Of a stretch of DNA of 64,000 nt, positions 35,390 to 43,849 are shown one piece after another; the first letter of the stretch is position 1, and every line of letters starts with the position of its first letter. Origin of the DNA: Salinibacterium amurskyense (GTDB taxonomy: Bacteria; Actinomycetota; Actinomycetes; Actinomycetales; Microbacteriaceae); assembly GCF_002797685.1 (NCBI RefSeq), contig NZ_PGFH01000001.1:372001-436000 (forward strand), in the 5' to 3' direction. The notes beneath the pieces are model-generated. The model was not told the DNA's origin, ran no database searches, and saw only the letters and a list, made by a program, of their open reading frames with translations. The translations under genes and the position numbers were made by a program.

Positions 35390-36853
35390 ATGGCCACCAC
35401 TCTCATTTCTGGCGGAACAGTCGTCAGCTCAACGGGGCGCGCCCCCGCAGACGTCTTGATCGACGGCGAAGTAATCAAAGCCGTGCTGTCACCCGGCAGC
35501 ACGCTGTTTGGAACGGATGTTGCGGCATCCGTCGACACCGTCATTGATGCCACGGGAAAGTACGTCATTCCCGGCGGTATCGATGCGCACACGCACATGG
35601 AGCTGCCCTTCGGCGGCACCGCGGCAATCGACACGTTCGAGACGGGCACTCGCGCTGCGGCGTGGGGCGGCACGACCGCGATCATCGACTTCGCGGTTCA
35701 GACCTTTGGCGAGCGCATCGAGGATTCTCTCGCAGCGTGGCACGGCAAGGCATCCGGCAACTGTGCGATCGACTACGGCTTTCACCAGATCGTTGGTGAC
35801 GTTACGCCTGATTCGCTGAAGGCCATGGCGAAGCTGCCCGACGAGGGCATCACGAGCTTCAAGATGTTCATGGCGTACCCGGGCGTTTTCTATTCGGATG
35901 ACGCTCAGATTCTGAAGGCCATGCAGGTGTCCCGCGACACCGGCCTCATGACGATGATGCACGCCGAGAACGGCCCGGTTATCGACGTTCTCGCCGAGCA
36001 GCTTGTGGAGCAGGGCAAGACCGACCCGTACTATCACGGTGTCGCTCGCGCCTGGGAGATGGAAGAGGAAGCGACGCATCGCGCGATCATGCTCGCGAAA
36101 CTCACCGGTGCTCCGCTCTACATTGTTCACGTCAGTGCGAAGCAAGCGGTCGAACAGATCGCCGGCGCTCGCGACCGCGGCCAGAACGTGTTTGCTGAGA
36201 CCTGCCCGCAGTACCTGTACTTGAGCCTCGAAGAACAGCTGGGTGCTCAGAGCGAGCAGTACGGCCACTTCGAAGGTGCCAAGTGGGTGTGCTCGACTCC
36301 GTTGCGTTCGCGCGAAGAGGGTCATCAGGATGCCATGTGGCAGTCGCTGCGTACGAACGATGTGCAAATGGTCTCCACCGACCACTGCCCGTTCTGCATG
36401 AAAGACCAAAAAGAGTTGGGCCTCGCGGACTTCCGCAAGATCCCCAACGGCATGGGAACCGTCGAGCACCGTATGGACCTCATGTACCAAGGCGTTGTCA
36501 CGGGAGAAATCACTCTCGAACGCTGGGTTGAACTAACGAGCACCACCCCCGCTCGAATGTTCGGAATCTATGGCCGTAAGGGCGTCATCCAGCCCGGTGC
36601 CGACGCCGACATCGTCGTCTACGACCCCAACGGTCACACCTCGATCGGTATGCCGGTCGACGAAAACGGCAAGCCAACGGGCAAGAAGCACCACATGAAC
36701 ATGGACCACGCTGCCTGGGAAGGCTTCGAGATCGACGGCCACGTCGACACCGTTCTCTCCCGTGGCAAGGTCATTGTGGACAACGATCAGTACCTCGGTT
36801 CGAAGGGTGATGGCCGCTTCATGAAGCGTGGCCTCACCCAGTACCTCACCTAA
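35390..36853 (+). CDS. Dihydropyrimidinase (D-hydantoinase type)
   Basis: A 487-residue cyclic amidohydrolase. Metal ligands are H67 and H69 in PGGIDAHTHMELPFGG and the bridging carboxylated Lys at K158 in SFKMFMAYPG; later His residues lie in YIVHVSAK and the Asp in VSTDHCPF. It should open a dihydropyrimidine or hydantoin ring to an N-carbamoyl acid, the substrate of the preceding enzyme. Homology does not separate dihydrouracil, dihydrothymine and hydantoins. Confidence 0.92.
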   Translation: MATTLISGGTVVSSTGRAPADVLIDGEVIKAVLSPGSTLFGTDVAASVDTVIDATGKYVIPGGIDAHTHMELPFGGTAAIDTFETGTRAAAWGGTTAIIDFAVQTFGERIEDSLAAWHGKASGNCAIDYGFHQIVGDVTPDSLKAMAKLPDEGITSFKMFMAYPGVFYSDDAQILKAMQVSRDTGLMTMMHAENGPVIDVLAEQLVEQGKTDPYYHGVARAWEMEEEATHRAIMLAKLTGAPLYIVHVSAKQAVEQIAGARDRGQNVFAETCPQYLYLSLEEQLGAQSEQYGHFEGAKWVCSTPLRSREEGHQDAMWQSLRTNDVQMVSTDHCPFCMKDQKELGLADFRKIPNGMGTVEHRMDLMYQGVVTGEITLERWVELTSTTPARMFGIYGRKGVIQPGADADIVVYDPNGHTSIGMPVDENGKPTGKKHHMNMDHAAWEGFEIDGHVDTVLSRGKVIVDNDQYLGSKGDGRFMKRGLTQYLT

Positions 36854-36866
36854 AACAGGTTCTCGT

Positions 36867-36901
36867 GCAGCATCCGTGTGGCTGAGGCCAGCGGATGCTG
36901 C
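36867..36901 (+). terminator. Intra-operon hairpin after the dihydropyrimidinase gene
   Basis: GCAGCATCCG/CGGATGCTGC, a perfect 10-bp stem, encloses a second short stem TGGC/GCCA. It lies 13 bases after the stop codon and has no T-tract. Confidence 0.5.
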
Positions 36902-36935
36902 CTTGGCCTACCTTCCACCACGAACGAGGAGCACC

Positions 36936-37952
36936 ATGGATTTCGGAGCAGTACTTCAAACTAACCCGCCCGCAGCACGAACCGTTCAACTAGCGAAGCT
37001 CGCAGAGGCGCACGGCTTCAACTACGTCTGGACCTTCGACTCACACATCCTGTGGCAAGAGCCCTACGTGATTTACAGCCAGATTCTGGCCGAGACGCGC
37101 AAGGTTATCGTCGGCCCGATGGTCACGAACCCGGCCACCCGCGACTGGACCGTCACGGCATCCACCTACGCCACGCTCAACGAGATGTACGGCAACCGCA
37201 CCGTCTGTGGCATTGGCCGGGGCGACTCGGCTGTGCGCGTGACCAACGGCAAGCCCACCACACTGAAGGATCTTCGCGAGTCGATTCACGTCATCCGTGA
37301 ACTCGCCAACTCGCGTTCGGTCGAATACGGCGGCGCCCAGTTGCAGCTGCCGTGGAGCAAGGGCTCAGAGCTCGAAATGTGGGTTGCCGCCTATGGCCCC
37401 CTCGCCCTCAAGCTCACCGGTGAAGTCGGAGACGGCTTCATTCTGCAACTTGCCGACTTGGACATCGCTGCCTGGATGATCAAGAAGGTGCGCGACGCCG
37501 CTGAGGCTGTCGGTCGCGACCCCATGTCGATCAAGTTCTGTGTTGCCGCTCCGATGTACATCGGTGATGACTGGGAGCACATGCGCGACCAGTGCCGCTG
37601 GTTCGGTGGCATGGTGGGAAACCACGTCGCTGACATCGTCAAGAAGTACGGCACTGACGGTGACGTACCCAAGGCCCTCACCGACTACATCGAGAAGCGT
37701 GAAGGCTACGACTACAACCAGCACGGTCAGGCGGGCAACACCCACGCGGCGTTTGTTCCGGATGAGATCGTTGACCGGTTCTGCCTCATGGGCACCGCCG
37801 AGCAGCACATCGAGAAACTCGAGAAGCTGCGCGAGCTGGGGGTCGACCAGTTCGCTGGCTACCTGCAGCACGACAACAAAGAGGAAACGCTGCGCGTCTA
37901 CGGCGAGACCGTGATTCCGGCTCTCACCGAAACAGTGACGGCGAAGGCCTAA
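36936..37952 (+). CDS. LLM-class oxidoreductase of the pyrimidine-operon type (TIGR03842-like)
   Basis: A 338-residue TIM-barrel protein of the luciferase-like superfamily. It starts MDFGAVLQTNPPA and carries WTFDSHILWQEPY, a TVCGIGRGDSAVR segment and AAYGPLALKLTGEVGDGFI. I recall this subgroup as the F420-dependent CPS_4043 family, which is repeatedly found with dihydropyrimidinase and nitrilase genes. Whether it uses F420 or FMN is not readable. It could supply the ring-reduction or oxidation step missing from this operon, since no dihydropyrimidine dehydrogenase is present. GAGGAG stands six bases before ATG 36936. Confidence 0.85.
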   Translation: MDFGAVLQTNPPAARTVQLAKLAEAHGFNYVWTFDSHILWQEPYVIYSQILAETRKVIVGPMVTNPATRDWTVTASTYATLNEMYGNRTVCGIGRGDSAVRVTNGKPTTLKDLRESIHVIRELANSRSVEYGGAQLQLPWSKGSELEMWVAAYGPLALKLTGEVGDGFILQLADLDIAAWMIKKVRDAAEAVGRDPMSIKFCVAAPMYIGDDWEHMRDQCRWFGGMVGNHVADIVKKYGTDGDVPKALTDYIEKREGYDYNQHGQAGNTHAAFVPDEIVDRFCLMGTAEQHIEKLEKLRELGVDQFAGYLQHDNKEETLRVYGETVIPALTETVTAKA

Positions 37953-37956
37953 CCCG

Positions 37957-38910
37957 ATGACGGCAACCCAAAACGATAAGCGTGGGGAGGTTGCCGTCCG
38001 CCCCGCGAGTTCGCCGGGTGCGCTGGCTAACCCCGCGCGCGCTCGGCTGCTCGGTGGCTTCGGCTGGGGCATCGCCGGCGTTCTCTTCATCGCGCTGATC
38101 TGGGAGGGCTACAAGTTCTTCGGTCCAGACAACGGTGTGCTGATTGGTGAACTCCGCGTGCTCCCGCGCACGACCGACCTGGCCATGCCGCACCTCTGGG
38201 ACATGATGGTGCGGTTGGCTGAGCCGGTTACGCGCGCCGACGGTGCACTTCCTCTCTGGGCCGTCGTTGCGCTCGCCGCTCTCACTACGCTCGGCATCGC
38301 CGCCGCGGGCTGGGCGGTAGGAGTGATCGTGGGCATCGCCTTCGCGCTCCTCATGCAGCGCTGGCGCCTGGCCGAATTCGGACTGCTGCCGTGGATCGTC
38401 ATCAGCCAGACCGTGCCGCTCATCGCCTTCGCCCCCGTGGTGAAGAGCTGGGGCTCACGCGTCGAGATCGGCTCGTTCGAGTGGCAAGACTGGATGTCGG
38501 TCGCACTCATTGCGAGCTACCTTGCGTTCTTCCCGATTACGGTCGGCGCGCTCAAGGGGCTGCAGTCTCCCGACCGCATCCACGTTGAGCTGTTCGAAAC
38601 CTACGCTTCGGGCTACTGGCCGACTCTGCTGCGCTTGCGACTGCCGGCATCCGTTCCGTATCTTCTTCCGGCACTTCGCCTCGGTGCGGCTAACGCCGTA
38701 ATCGGTGCGGTTGTTGCCGAAGTCTCAACGGGGCTTCAAGGCGGCATCGGTCGCCTACTTATTCAGTTCGCCGGTCAAGCATCGGGTGACCCCTCTAAGG
38801 CGTGGGGCCCCATCTTCGGCGCGATCGTTCTCGGGCTCGTTGCGGCCGGTTCGGTCGCCCTGCTCGGCGTGATTCTCAAGGACTACAGACGAACCGAGGA
38901 GGCCGCATGA
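37957..38910 (+). CDS. ABC transporter permease (NMT1/ThiX-type importer), subunit 1
   Basis: A 317-residue BPD_transp_1 permease. After a polar N-terminus come about six helices; the coupling loop is near ELFETYASGYWPTLLRLRLPASVPYLLPALRLG. Compared with subunit 2 it has a longer first periplasmic loop (GPDNGVLIGELRVLPRTT). It begins four bases after the oxidoreductase stop and overlaps the ATPase gene (ATGA). Confidence 0.88.
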   Translation: MTATQNDKRGEVAVRPASSPGALANPARARLLGGFGWGIAGVLFIALIWEGYKFFGPDNGVLIGELRVLPRTTDLAMPHLWDMMVRLAEPVTRADGALPLWAVVALAALTTLGIAAAGWAVGVIVGIAFALLMQRWRLAEFGLLPWIVISQTVPLIAFAPVVKSWGSRVEIGSFEWQDWMSVALIASYLAFFPITVGALKGLQSPDRIHVELFETYASGYWPTLLRLRLPASVPYLLPALRLGAANAVIGAVVAEVSTGLQGGIGRLLIQFAGQASGDPSKAWGPIFGAIVLGLVAAGSVALLGVILKDYRRTEEAA

Positions 38911-39800
38911 GCGACCAGATCCCGACCACTACTTCCGCCATCAACCTCGGTGCCAGCGTGACAGCGGATGCCGCTGCCGTGCAGGTGCGCGGAGTCAACA
39001 AGCAGTTTCAGACCGCGACCGGCATCGTGCATGCGCTCGAGAACATCGACCTTACGGTTCAGGCCGGCGAGTTCGTTTCGCTCATTGGGCCGTCGGGCTG
39101 TGGCAAGTCGACGCTCATGCGCTTGATCGCCGACCTCGACGACCCGACCTCGGGGGAGCTGACGGTGTTTGGCAAGACCGCCACCCAGGCTCGCCTCGAT
39201 CAGGATTACGGCATCGCGTTCCAGCAGGCGGGACTGTTGCCGTGGCGCTCGGTGGCCGCGAACGTTGCGCTTCCGCTCGAACTGCACGGCGTCGCATCCG
39301 CTACCCGTCGCACTCGCGTTGCGGAACTTCTCGACATGGTGGGCCTCACCGAGTTTGCCGACCGCTTTCCCGATCAGCTCTCGGGCGGAATGCAGCAGCG
39401 CGTTGCCATTGCGCGGTCGCTGGCGGAACAGCCGCGCCTGCTGTTGATGGATGAGCCCTTCGGAGCCCTCGACGAGATGACCCGCGAGAAGATGCAGACC
39501 GACCTCGTGCGCATTGCCGCCGATACCGGTGCTGCCGTCGTCTTCGTGACGCACTCGATTCCCGAAGCCGTGTTCCTCTCTGACCGCGTCGTCGTCATGT
39601 CGCCGCGACCGGGCCGCATCAGCCAAATCGTTCCCATGCGATTGGATGCCGCTGACGGCCGCGAAGAACGCGACGACGACCTGCGCGAAGCATCCTCCTT
39701 CTTCGAAATGGTTACCGAAGTGCGGGAAGCTCTGCACGGCGGAGCCGACCATTCGACCAGTGATGGTGTGGCCACAGCGCGGGGAGTGGACACTCGATGA
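38907..39800 (+). CDS. ABC transporter ATPase (NMT1/ThiZ-type importer)
   Basis: A 297-residue ATPase. Walker [11 protein letters not shown]-loop AFQQAGLLPWRSV, signature LSGGMQQR, Walker B LLMDEPFGALD and switch His in VTHSIPEA are all present. Subfamily features match nitrate/sulfonate/pyrimidine importers. It is coupled to both flanking permease genes by ATGA overlaps. Confidence 0.93.
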   Translation: MSDQIPTTTSAINLGASVTADAAAVQVRGVNKQFQTATGIVHALENIDLTVQAGEFVSLIGPSGCGKSTLMRLIADLDDPTSGELTVFGKTATQARLDQDYGIAFQQAGLLPWRSVAANVALPLELHGVASATRRTRVAELLDMVGLTEFADRFPDQLSGGMQQRVAIARSLAEQPRLLLMDEPFGALDEMTREKMQTDLVRIAADTGAAVVFVTHSIPEAVFLSDRVVVMSPRPGRISQIVPMRLDAADGREERDDDLREASSFFEMVTEVREALHGGADHSTSDGVATARGVDTR

Positions 39801-40648
39801 GCGCGAGCACCAGTACTTCCGCGAACGCGATTGTGGGTCGCGGAGTAGGAGCGCGCCGGTCGAAAGGCTGGAGCCCACGCACGGAAGCGACGCTGCGCAT
39901 CGTGGCCCCGATCAGCTTCGGGCTGATCGTGCTCGTGATCTGGCAACTGCTCGTGACCGTCGGTGGTGTCTCGGACTACCTGCTGCCCAGCCCAATCTCG
40001 ATCGTGACGGAACTCGTTGAGTTCTGGCCCTCGGTGGTGTCGGCAACGGCCCTCACCGGGACCAACAGTCTGCTCGGCCTCGTGGTCGGCTCGCTCGTGG
40101 GAATTGTCGGGGCAGCGCTCGCGGCCCGCTCGCGCATCGTCGACCAAATGAGTGCCCCGATCGTGGCGGCCCTCGCAGTGGTGCCGATCGTGGCTCTCGC
40201 CCCCGTGCTCAACTCGATGTTCGGTGCCGACAGCCAGTTCGGCCGTCAAGCGATTGCCGCCATTGCCTCATTCGTGCCGATCTTCATCAACACGCTGCGG
40301 GGGTTTCGCCAGACGAAGCCCGTACACCGCGACCTGATGAAGGCCTACGCCACGAACTCCGGGCAGATGCTGATGAAGCTCACGCTGCCGACGGCACGTC
40401 CCTTCATCTTGACCGGCATCCGCATCGCCTCCTCGCTCGCCGTGATCTCCGCCCTCGTAGCGGAATACTTCGGCGGACCGCGCGGAGGGCTCGGCAGCCT
40501 GATTGCAACCTCGGCAGCCTCTAGCGCGTATGGCCGCGCATGGGCGTATGTCGTGGCATCCATTGCTCTCGGCCTGCTCTTCTACCTAGCGACGCTCGCC
40601 CTCGAACGACTGGTGCTGCGTCGCGTACCGACCGGGGGTTCCCGATGA
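39797..40648 (+). CDS. ABC transporter permease (NMT1/ThiX-type importer), subunit 2
   Basis: A 283-residue permease with six predicted helices and the coupling loop in LMKAYATNSGQMLMKLTLPTARPFILTGIRIA. The N-terminus is Ser/Thr-rich and basic. With subunit 1 it would form a heterodimeric channel, less usual for this importer class than a homodimer. Confidence 0.9.
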   Translation: MSASTSTSANAIVGRGVGARRSKGWSPRTEATLRIVAPISFGLIVLVIWQLLVTVGGVSDYLLPSPISIVTELVEFWPSVVSATALTGTNSLLGLVVGSLVGIVGAALAARSRIVDQMSAPIVAALAVVPIVALAPVLNSMFGADSQFGRQAIAAIASFVPIFINTLRGFRQTKPVHRDLMKAYATNSGQMLMKLTLPTARPFILTGIRIASSLAVISALVAEYFGGPRGGLGSLIATSAASSAYGRAWAYVVASIALGLLFYLATLALERLVLRRVPTGGSR

Positions 40649-40691
40649 GAACAGCCCGCGCAGCACAAGGAAGGAGATAACCGCTCCACCC

Positions 40692-40713
40692 GCAGTACAG
40701 CAGTACCGCAGTA
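40692..40713 (+). repeat. Three phased copies of GCAGTA
   Basis: GCAGTA starts at 40692, 40700 and 40708, an exact 8-bp spacing, in the gap before the receptor gene. A short slippage repeat or a binding site; function unknown. Confidence 0.35.
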
Positions 40714-40745
40714 TCCACTTGCACCGTGAATCTGGAAGGTCTGAC

Positions 40746-41897
40746 ATGAAGTTCACCAAACGCCGCTCACTAGCGGCCGGAGCGTTTGCCGTAACGGCAG
40801 CGGTCCTCCTCGCAGCATGCTCCACCGGCGACGGAAGCGACAGCGGTTCGTCCGAGAACGCTGACGGCCTCACCGAAGTGAAGCTCCAACTCCAATGGCT
40901 CCCTCAGGGACAGTTCGCCGGCTACTTTGCCGCCGCCGATCAGGGCTTCTTTGAAGAAGAGGGCCTTGACGTCGAAATCATCCCGTCGGGCGGCGACATC
41001 GTTCCGCAAGACGCTCTCGCTAACGGCGACGTTGACTACGCCGTAGCCTGGGTTCCCAAGGTTCTTGGCTCCATCGAACAGGGTGCCAACCTCACCAACA
41101 TTGCCCAGATCTTCCAGAAGTCGGGCACGCTTCAGGTCTCGTGGGCCGACTCGGGAATTGACTCGGTCGCCGACTTCGAGGGCAAGAAGATTGGTTCGTG
41201 GGGCTTCGGAAACGAGTGGGAAATCTTCGCAGCAATGGCTGCTGAGGGACTCGACTCCTCCACCGTGCAGATCATCACGCAGGACTTCAACATGAACGCC
41301 TTCCTGCAGGGTGACATCGACGCCGCACAGGCCATGACGTACAACGAGTACGCCCAGCTGCTCGAGTCGACCGACCCCGACACCGGAGAGCTTTACCAGC
41401 CCTCTGACTTCAACGTCATCAGCTACGAAGACACCGTTGGTGCCATGCTCCAGGATGCGATCTGGGCTGACACCGAGCGTCTCGACAGCGACGAGGACTA
41501 CCAAGACACCACGGTCGCCTTCCTCAAGGCCGTCGTCAAGGGTTGGATCTACGCTGCTGAGAACCCCGAGTCTGCTGCCGAAGGCACCGTTGCTGCCGGT
41601 TCCGGTTGGGGCCCCAGCCACGAACTGTGGATGGTCAACGAAACCAACAAGCTGATCTGGCCGGCCGCTAACGGCATCGGCGTCATCGACGAAGCTGCGT
41701 GGGACCGCACCGTAGAGGGTGCCATCAGCGCCGTCAACGAGTCGGGCGCGAGCCCCATCACCACGGCCCCGCCGGCAACGGCATGGTCGAACGACTGGAT
41801 CATGAAGGCACTTGAAGAGCTCGAAGCCGATGGTGTCGACACCACCGGTTCCAGCTTCGCGCCGATCGACGTCACCCTCCTCGAGGGCGGCAACTAG
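40746..41897 (+). CDS. ABC transporter substrate-binding lipoprotein (NMT1/ThiY-like)
   Basis: A 383-residue lipoprotein receptor: basic start, hydrophobic core, lipobox LLAACS, and a Gly/Ser linker. The mature part opens with KLQLQWLPQGQFAGYFAAADQGFFEEEGLDV, the NMT1/ThiY signature used by receptors for hydroxymethylpyrimidine and other heterocycles. GGAAGG lies before ATG 40746. Placed with two ring-opening hydrolases, a pyrimidine- or ureide-like ligand is the best guess. Confidence 0.9.
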   Translation: MKFTKRRSLAAGAFAVTAAVLLAACSTGDGSDSGSSENADGLTEVKLQLQWLPQGQFAGYFAAADQGFFEEEGLDVEIIPSGGDIVPQDALANGDVDYAVAWVPKVLGSIEQGANLTNIAQIFQKSGTLQVSWADSGIDSVADFEGKKIGSWGFGNEWEIFAAMAAEGLDSSTVQIITQDFNMNAFLQGDIDAAQAMTYNEYAQLLESTDPDTGELYQPSDFNVISYEDTVGAMLQDAIWADTERLDSDEDYQDTTVAFLKAVVKGWIYAAENPESAAEGTVAAGSGWGPSHELWMVNETNKLIWPAANGIGVIDEAAWDRTVEGAISAVNESGASPITTAPPATAWSNDWIMKALEELEADGVDTTGSSFAPIDVTLLEGGN

Positions 41898-41921
41898 TCG
41901 CACTGAATAACCGCTAATCGG

Positions 41922-41951
41922 ATGCCGCCCTTACGCTCGTGAGGGCGGCAT
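41922..41951 (+). terminator. Hairpin after the receptor gene
   Basis: ATGCCGCCCT/AGGGCGGCAT, a perfect 10-bp stem with a 10-base loop, followed by TCGTTTCG. It could end most transcripts before the aminotransferase gene. Confidence 0.6.
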
Positions 41952-41997
41952 TCGTTTCGCAGAAGCACTGTTCCAATGCTCAGAAAGGCCTCGCGCC

Positions 41998-43320
41998 ATG
42001 ACCGAACCCCACGACGACCTCGACGCCTACGCGCTCGAACTCGATCAGGCGCACATCTTCCATTCGTGGTCGGCGCAGGCTCCCGCCCATGCTGCGGCCG
42101 TGAGCATCAAGAGTGGGCTCGGCACCCGCGTGTGGGATTACGCCGGAAATGAATATCTCGACTTTTCTAGCCAGCACGTTAATGTGAATTTGGGGCACCA
42201 GCATCCGGCCCTGCTCGAAGCGATCCGGGTGCAGTCTCAGTTGCTCGCGACGATCTCACCGCCCACCGCGAACATCACGCGGGGCGAGGCAGCGAAGCGT
42301 TTGGCGGCGATCGCCCCCGAGGGATTCAACCGCGTGTTCTTTACTAACGGCGGCTCTGACGCCAACGAGAATGCGATGCGGATGGCGCGGCTCTACACCG
42401 GACGCGACAAGATTCTCTCGGCGTACCGCTCGTACCACGGCAACACCGGCAGCAGCATTGTGGCCACGGGTGACCCGCGCCGCATCCCGAACGAGTTCGC
42501 GCGCGGCCACGTGCACTTCTTCGGCCCCTACCTGTACCGCAGCGAGTTCTGGGCGACGACGCCCGAGCAAGAGAGCGAACGTGCACTGCAGCACTTGCGG
42601 CGCGTGATCGAAGCCGAAGGTGCGCAGACGATTGCCGCGGTGCTGCTCGAGCCCGTGCCGGGAACTCCAGGCATCATGCTGCCGCCGCCCGGCTACCTCG
42701 CGGGCGTGCGCGAACTGTGTGACGAGCAGGGCATCCTGCTGATCTTCGACGAGGTGATGTGTGGCTTCGGGCGCACCGGCGAGTGGTTCGCGTTCGACGC
42801 CTTCGATGCGCGCCCCGACCTCGTGACCTTCGCCAAGGGAGTGAACTCGGGCTACGTTCCTATCGGCGGTGTGATCATCGATGACCCGATCGCGGCACAC
42901 TTCAACGACCGGGTGTTCCCCGGCGGGTTGACGTACTCGGGCCACCCCCTGGCGGCGGCCACCGTCGTGGCGTCGCTCGACACCATCGCTTCCGAAGGCG
43001 TGCTCGAGCACGTGCGCGACATCTCGGAGAACCACTTGGGGCCAGCGCTGCACGCGCTCGCCGAGCGTCATCCATCAATCGGCGAAGTGCGTGGCCGCGG
43101 AGTGTTCTGGGCCCTCGAACTCGTGACCGATCGGGCGACCCGTGAACCTGTGCCGGCCGCAACGATGGGACGCATTCGGGCGGGACTTGTGGAGCGCGGG
43201 CTGCTGCCCTTTGTCTCAGAGAACCGCATCCACGTTCTGCCCCCGTGTATTGTCACGCCCGCCGAAATTGCTGAGGCGATGGAGATTTACGATGCGGTGC
43301 TGACGCTCGAATTGGGGTAA
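41998..43320 (+). CDS. Class III (omega) aminotransferase
   Basis: A 440-residue PLP enzyme of fold type I. The PLP Lys is K280 in VTFAKGVNSGYVPIGG; the Asp that binds the pyridine N is in IFDEVMCGFGRTG, and the phosphate-binding TNGGSDANENAM loop lies at about 116-127. Family members use beta-alanine, taurine, GABA or putrescine with pyruvate or 2-oxoglutarate. As the last gene of the pyrimidine-type operon, a beta-alanine or 3-aminoisobutyrate role is likely, which would complete the reductive route to a semialdehyde. Confidence 0.88.
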   Translation: MTEPHDDLDAYALELDQAHIFHSWSAQAPAHAAAVSIKSGLGTRVWDYAGNEYLDFSSQHVNVNLGHQHPALLEAIRVQSQLLATISPPTANITRGEAAKRLAAIAPEGFNRVFFTNGGSDANENAMRMARLYTGRDKILSAYRSYHGNTGSSIVATGDPRRIPNEFARGHVHFFGPYLYRSEFWATTPEQESERALQHLRRVIEAEGAQTIAAVLLEPVPGTPGIMLPPPGYLAGVRELCDEQGILLIFDEVMCGFGRTGEWFAFDAFDARPDLVTFAKGVNSGYVPIGGVIIDDPIAAHFNDRVFPGGLTYSGHPLAAATVVASLDTIASEGVLEHVRDISENHLGPALHALAERHPSIGEVRGRGVFWALELVTDRATREPVPAATMGRIRAGLVERGLLPFVSENRIHVLPPCIVTPAEIAEAMEIYDAVLTLELG

Positions 43321-43402
43321 CGAGGGAACTGCGACGCAGGGGTCAATCGCGCCGCCGATTCATATACTTGGGTGAAACTCAATTTATGGGTTCGGTGAGG
43401 GG

Positions 43403-43840
43403 ATGACCATGGTCGGAATGAGCGGCACGCCTGAGGGGTCCGATGAGTTGACCAAGGAGTACGCGGAGCTCGAAGAGTCAGAATTCATGCTCGCCCCACG
43501 ACGGTACGACCCCGACAACCTTGCCGCGGGAAAGAAACTCAACGCCGCGAAACTGCACAAAGCGCTCCTCGCAATGGATGAATCCCTCGGTGGTGGTGGC
43601 ACGATCACGGACCCCGCCGAGTGGGTCACTCAAGAGACCACGGATCTGGCGCTCAGTGATTTCGCCGGCGTGACGATCTTTGCGGAGGATGGCGCGGTGC
43701 GGGCCGTCGGGATTGAACTGGGCTCGCCGACTAAGCAGCAGTGGCGCACTCTTTACCCGCAATTGCGCCGTCTCGGGAGAACTCTCTGGGTGCACTTTGC
43801 GCATGCTGAGTCTGAAACCTGGGCTTCGAACCGCGAGTAG
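43403..43840 (+). CDS. Hypothetical protein
   Basis: A 145-residue acidic soluble protein that I do not recognise. It has no signal peptide or membrane segment. The N-terminal 30 residues are Glu-rich (EYAELEESEF); the rest looks alpha/beta, with ALLAMDESLGGGGTITDPAEW and a Trp-containing end (LRRLGRTLWVHFAHAESETW). A better ribosome binding site (GAGGGG) precedes the second in-frame ATG at 43409, so the true start may be there. TATACT near 43362 is a good -10 box. It converges on the RiPP operon. Confidence 0.6.
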   Translation: MTMVGMSGTPEGSDELTKEYAELEESEFMLAPRRYDPDNLAAGKKLNAAKLHKALLAMDESLGGGGTITDPAEWVTQETTDLALSDFAGVTIFAEDGAVRAVGIELGSPTKQQWRTLYPQLRRLGRTLWVHFAHAESETWASNRE

Positions 43841-43849
43841 CAGTCTTCG

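Noticed and set aside
40692-40713. CRISPR-like repeats
   Set aside because: Only three 6-base repeats with 2-base gaps, far too short for a CRISPR array.
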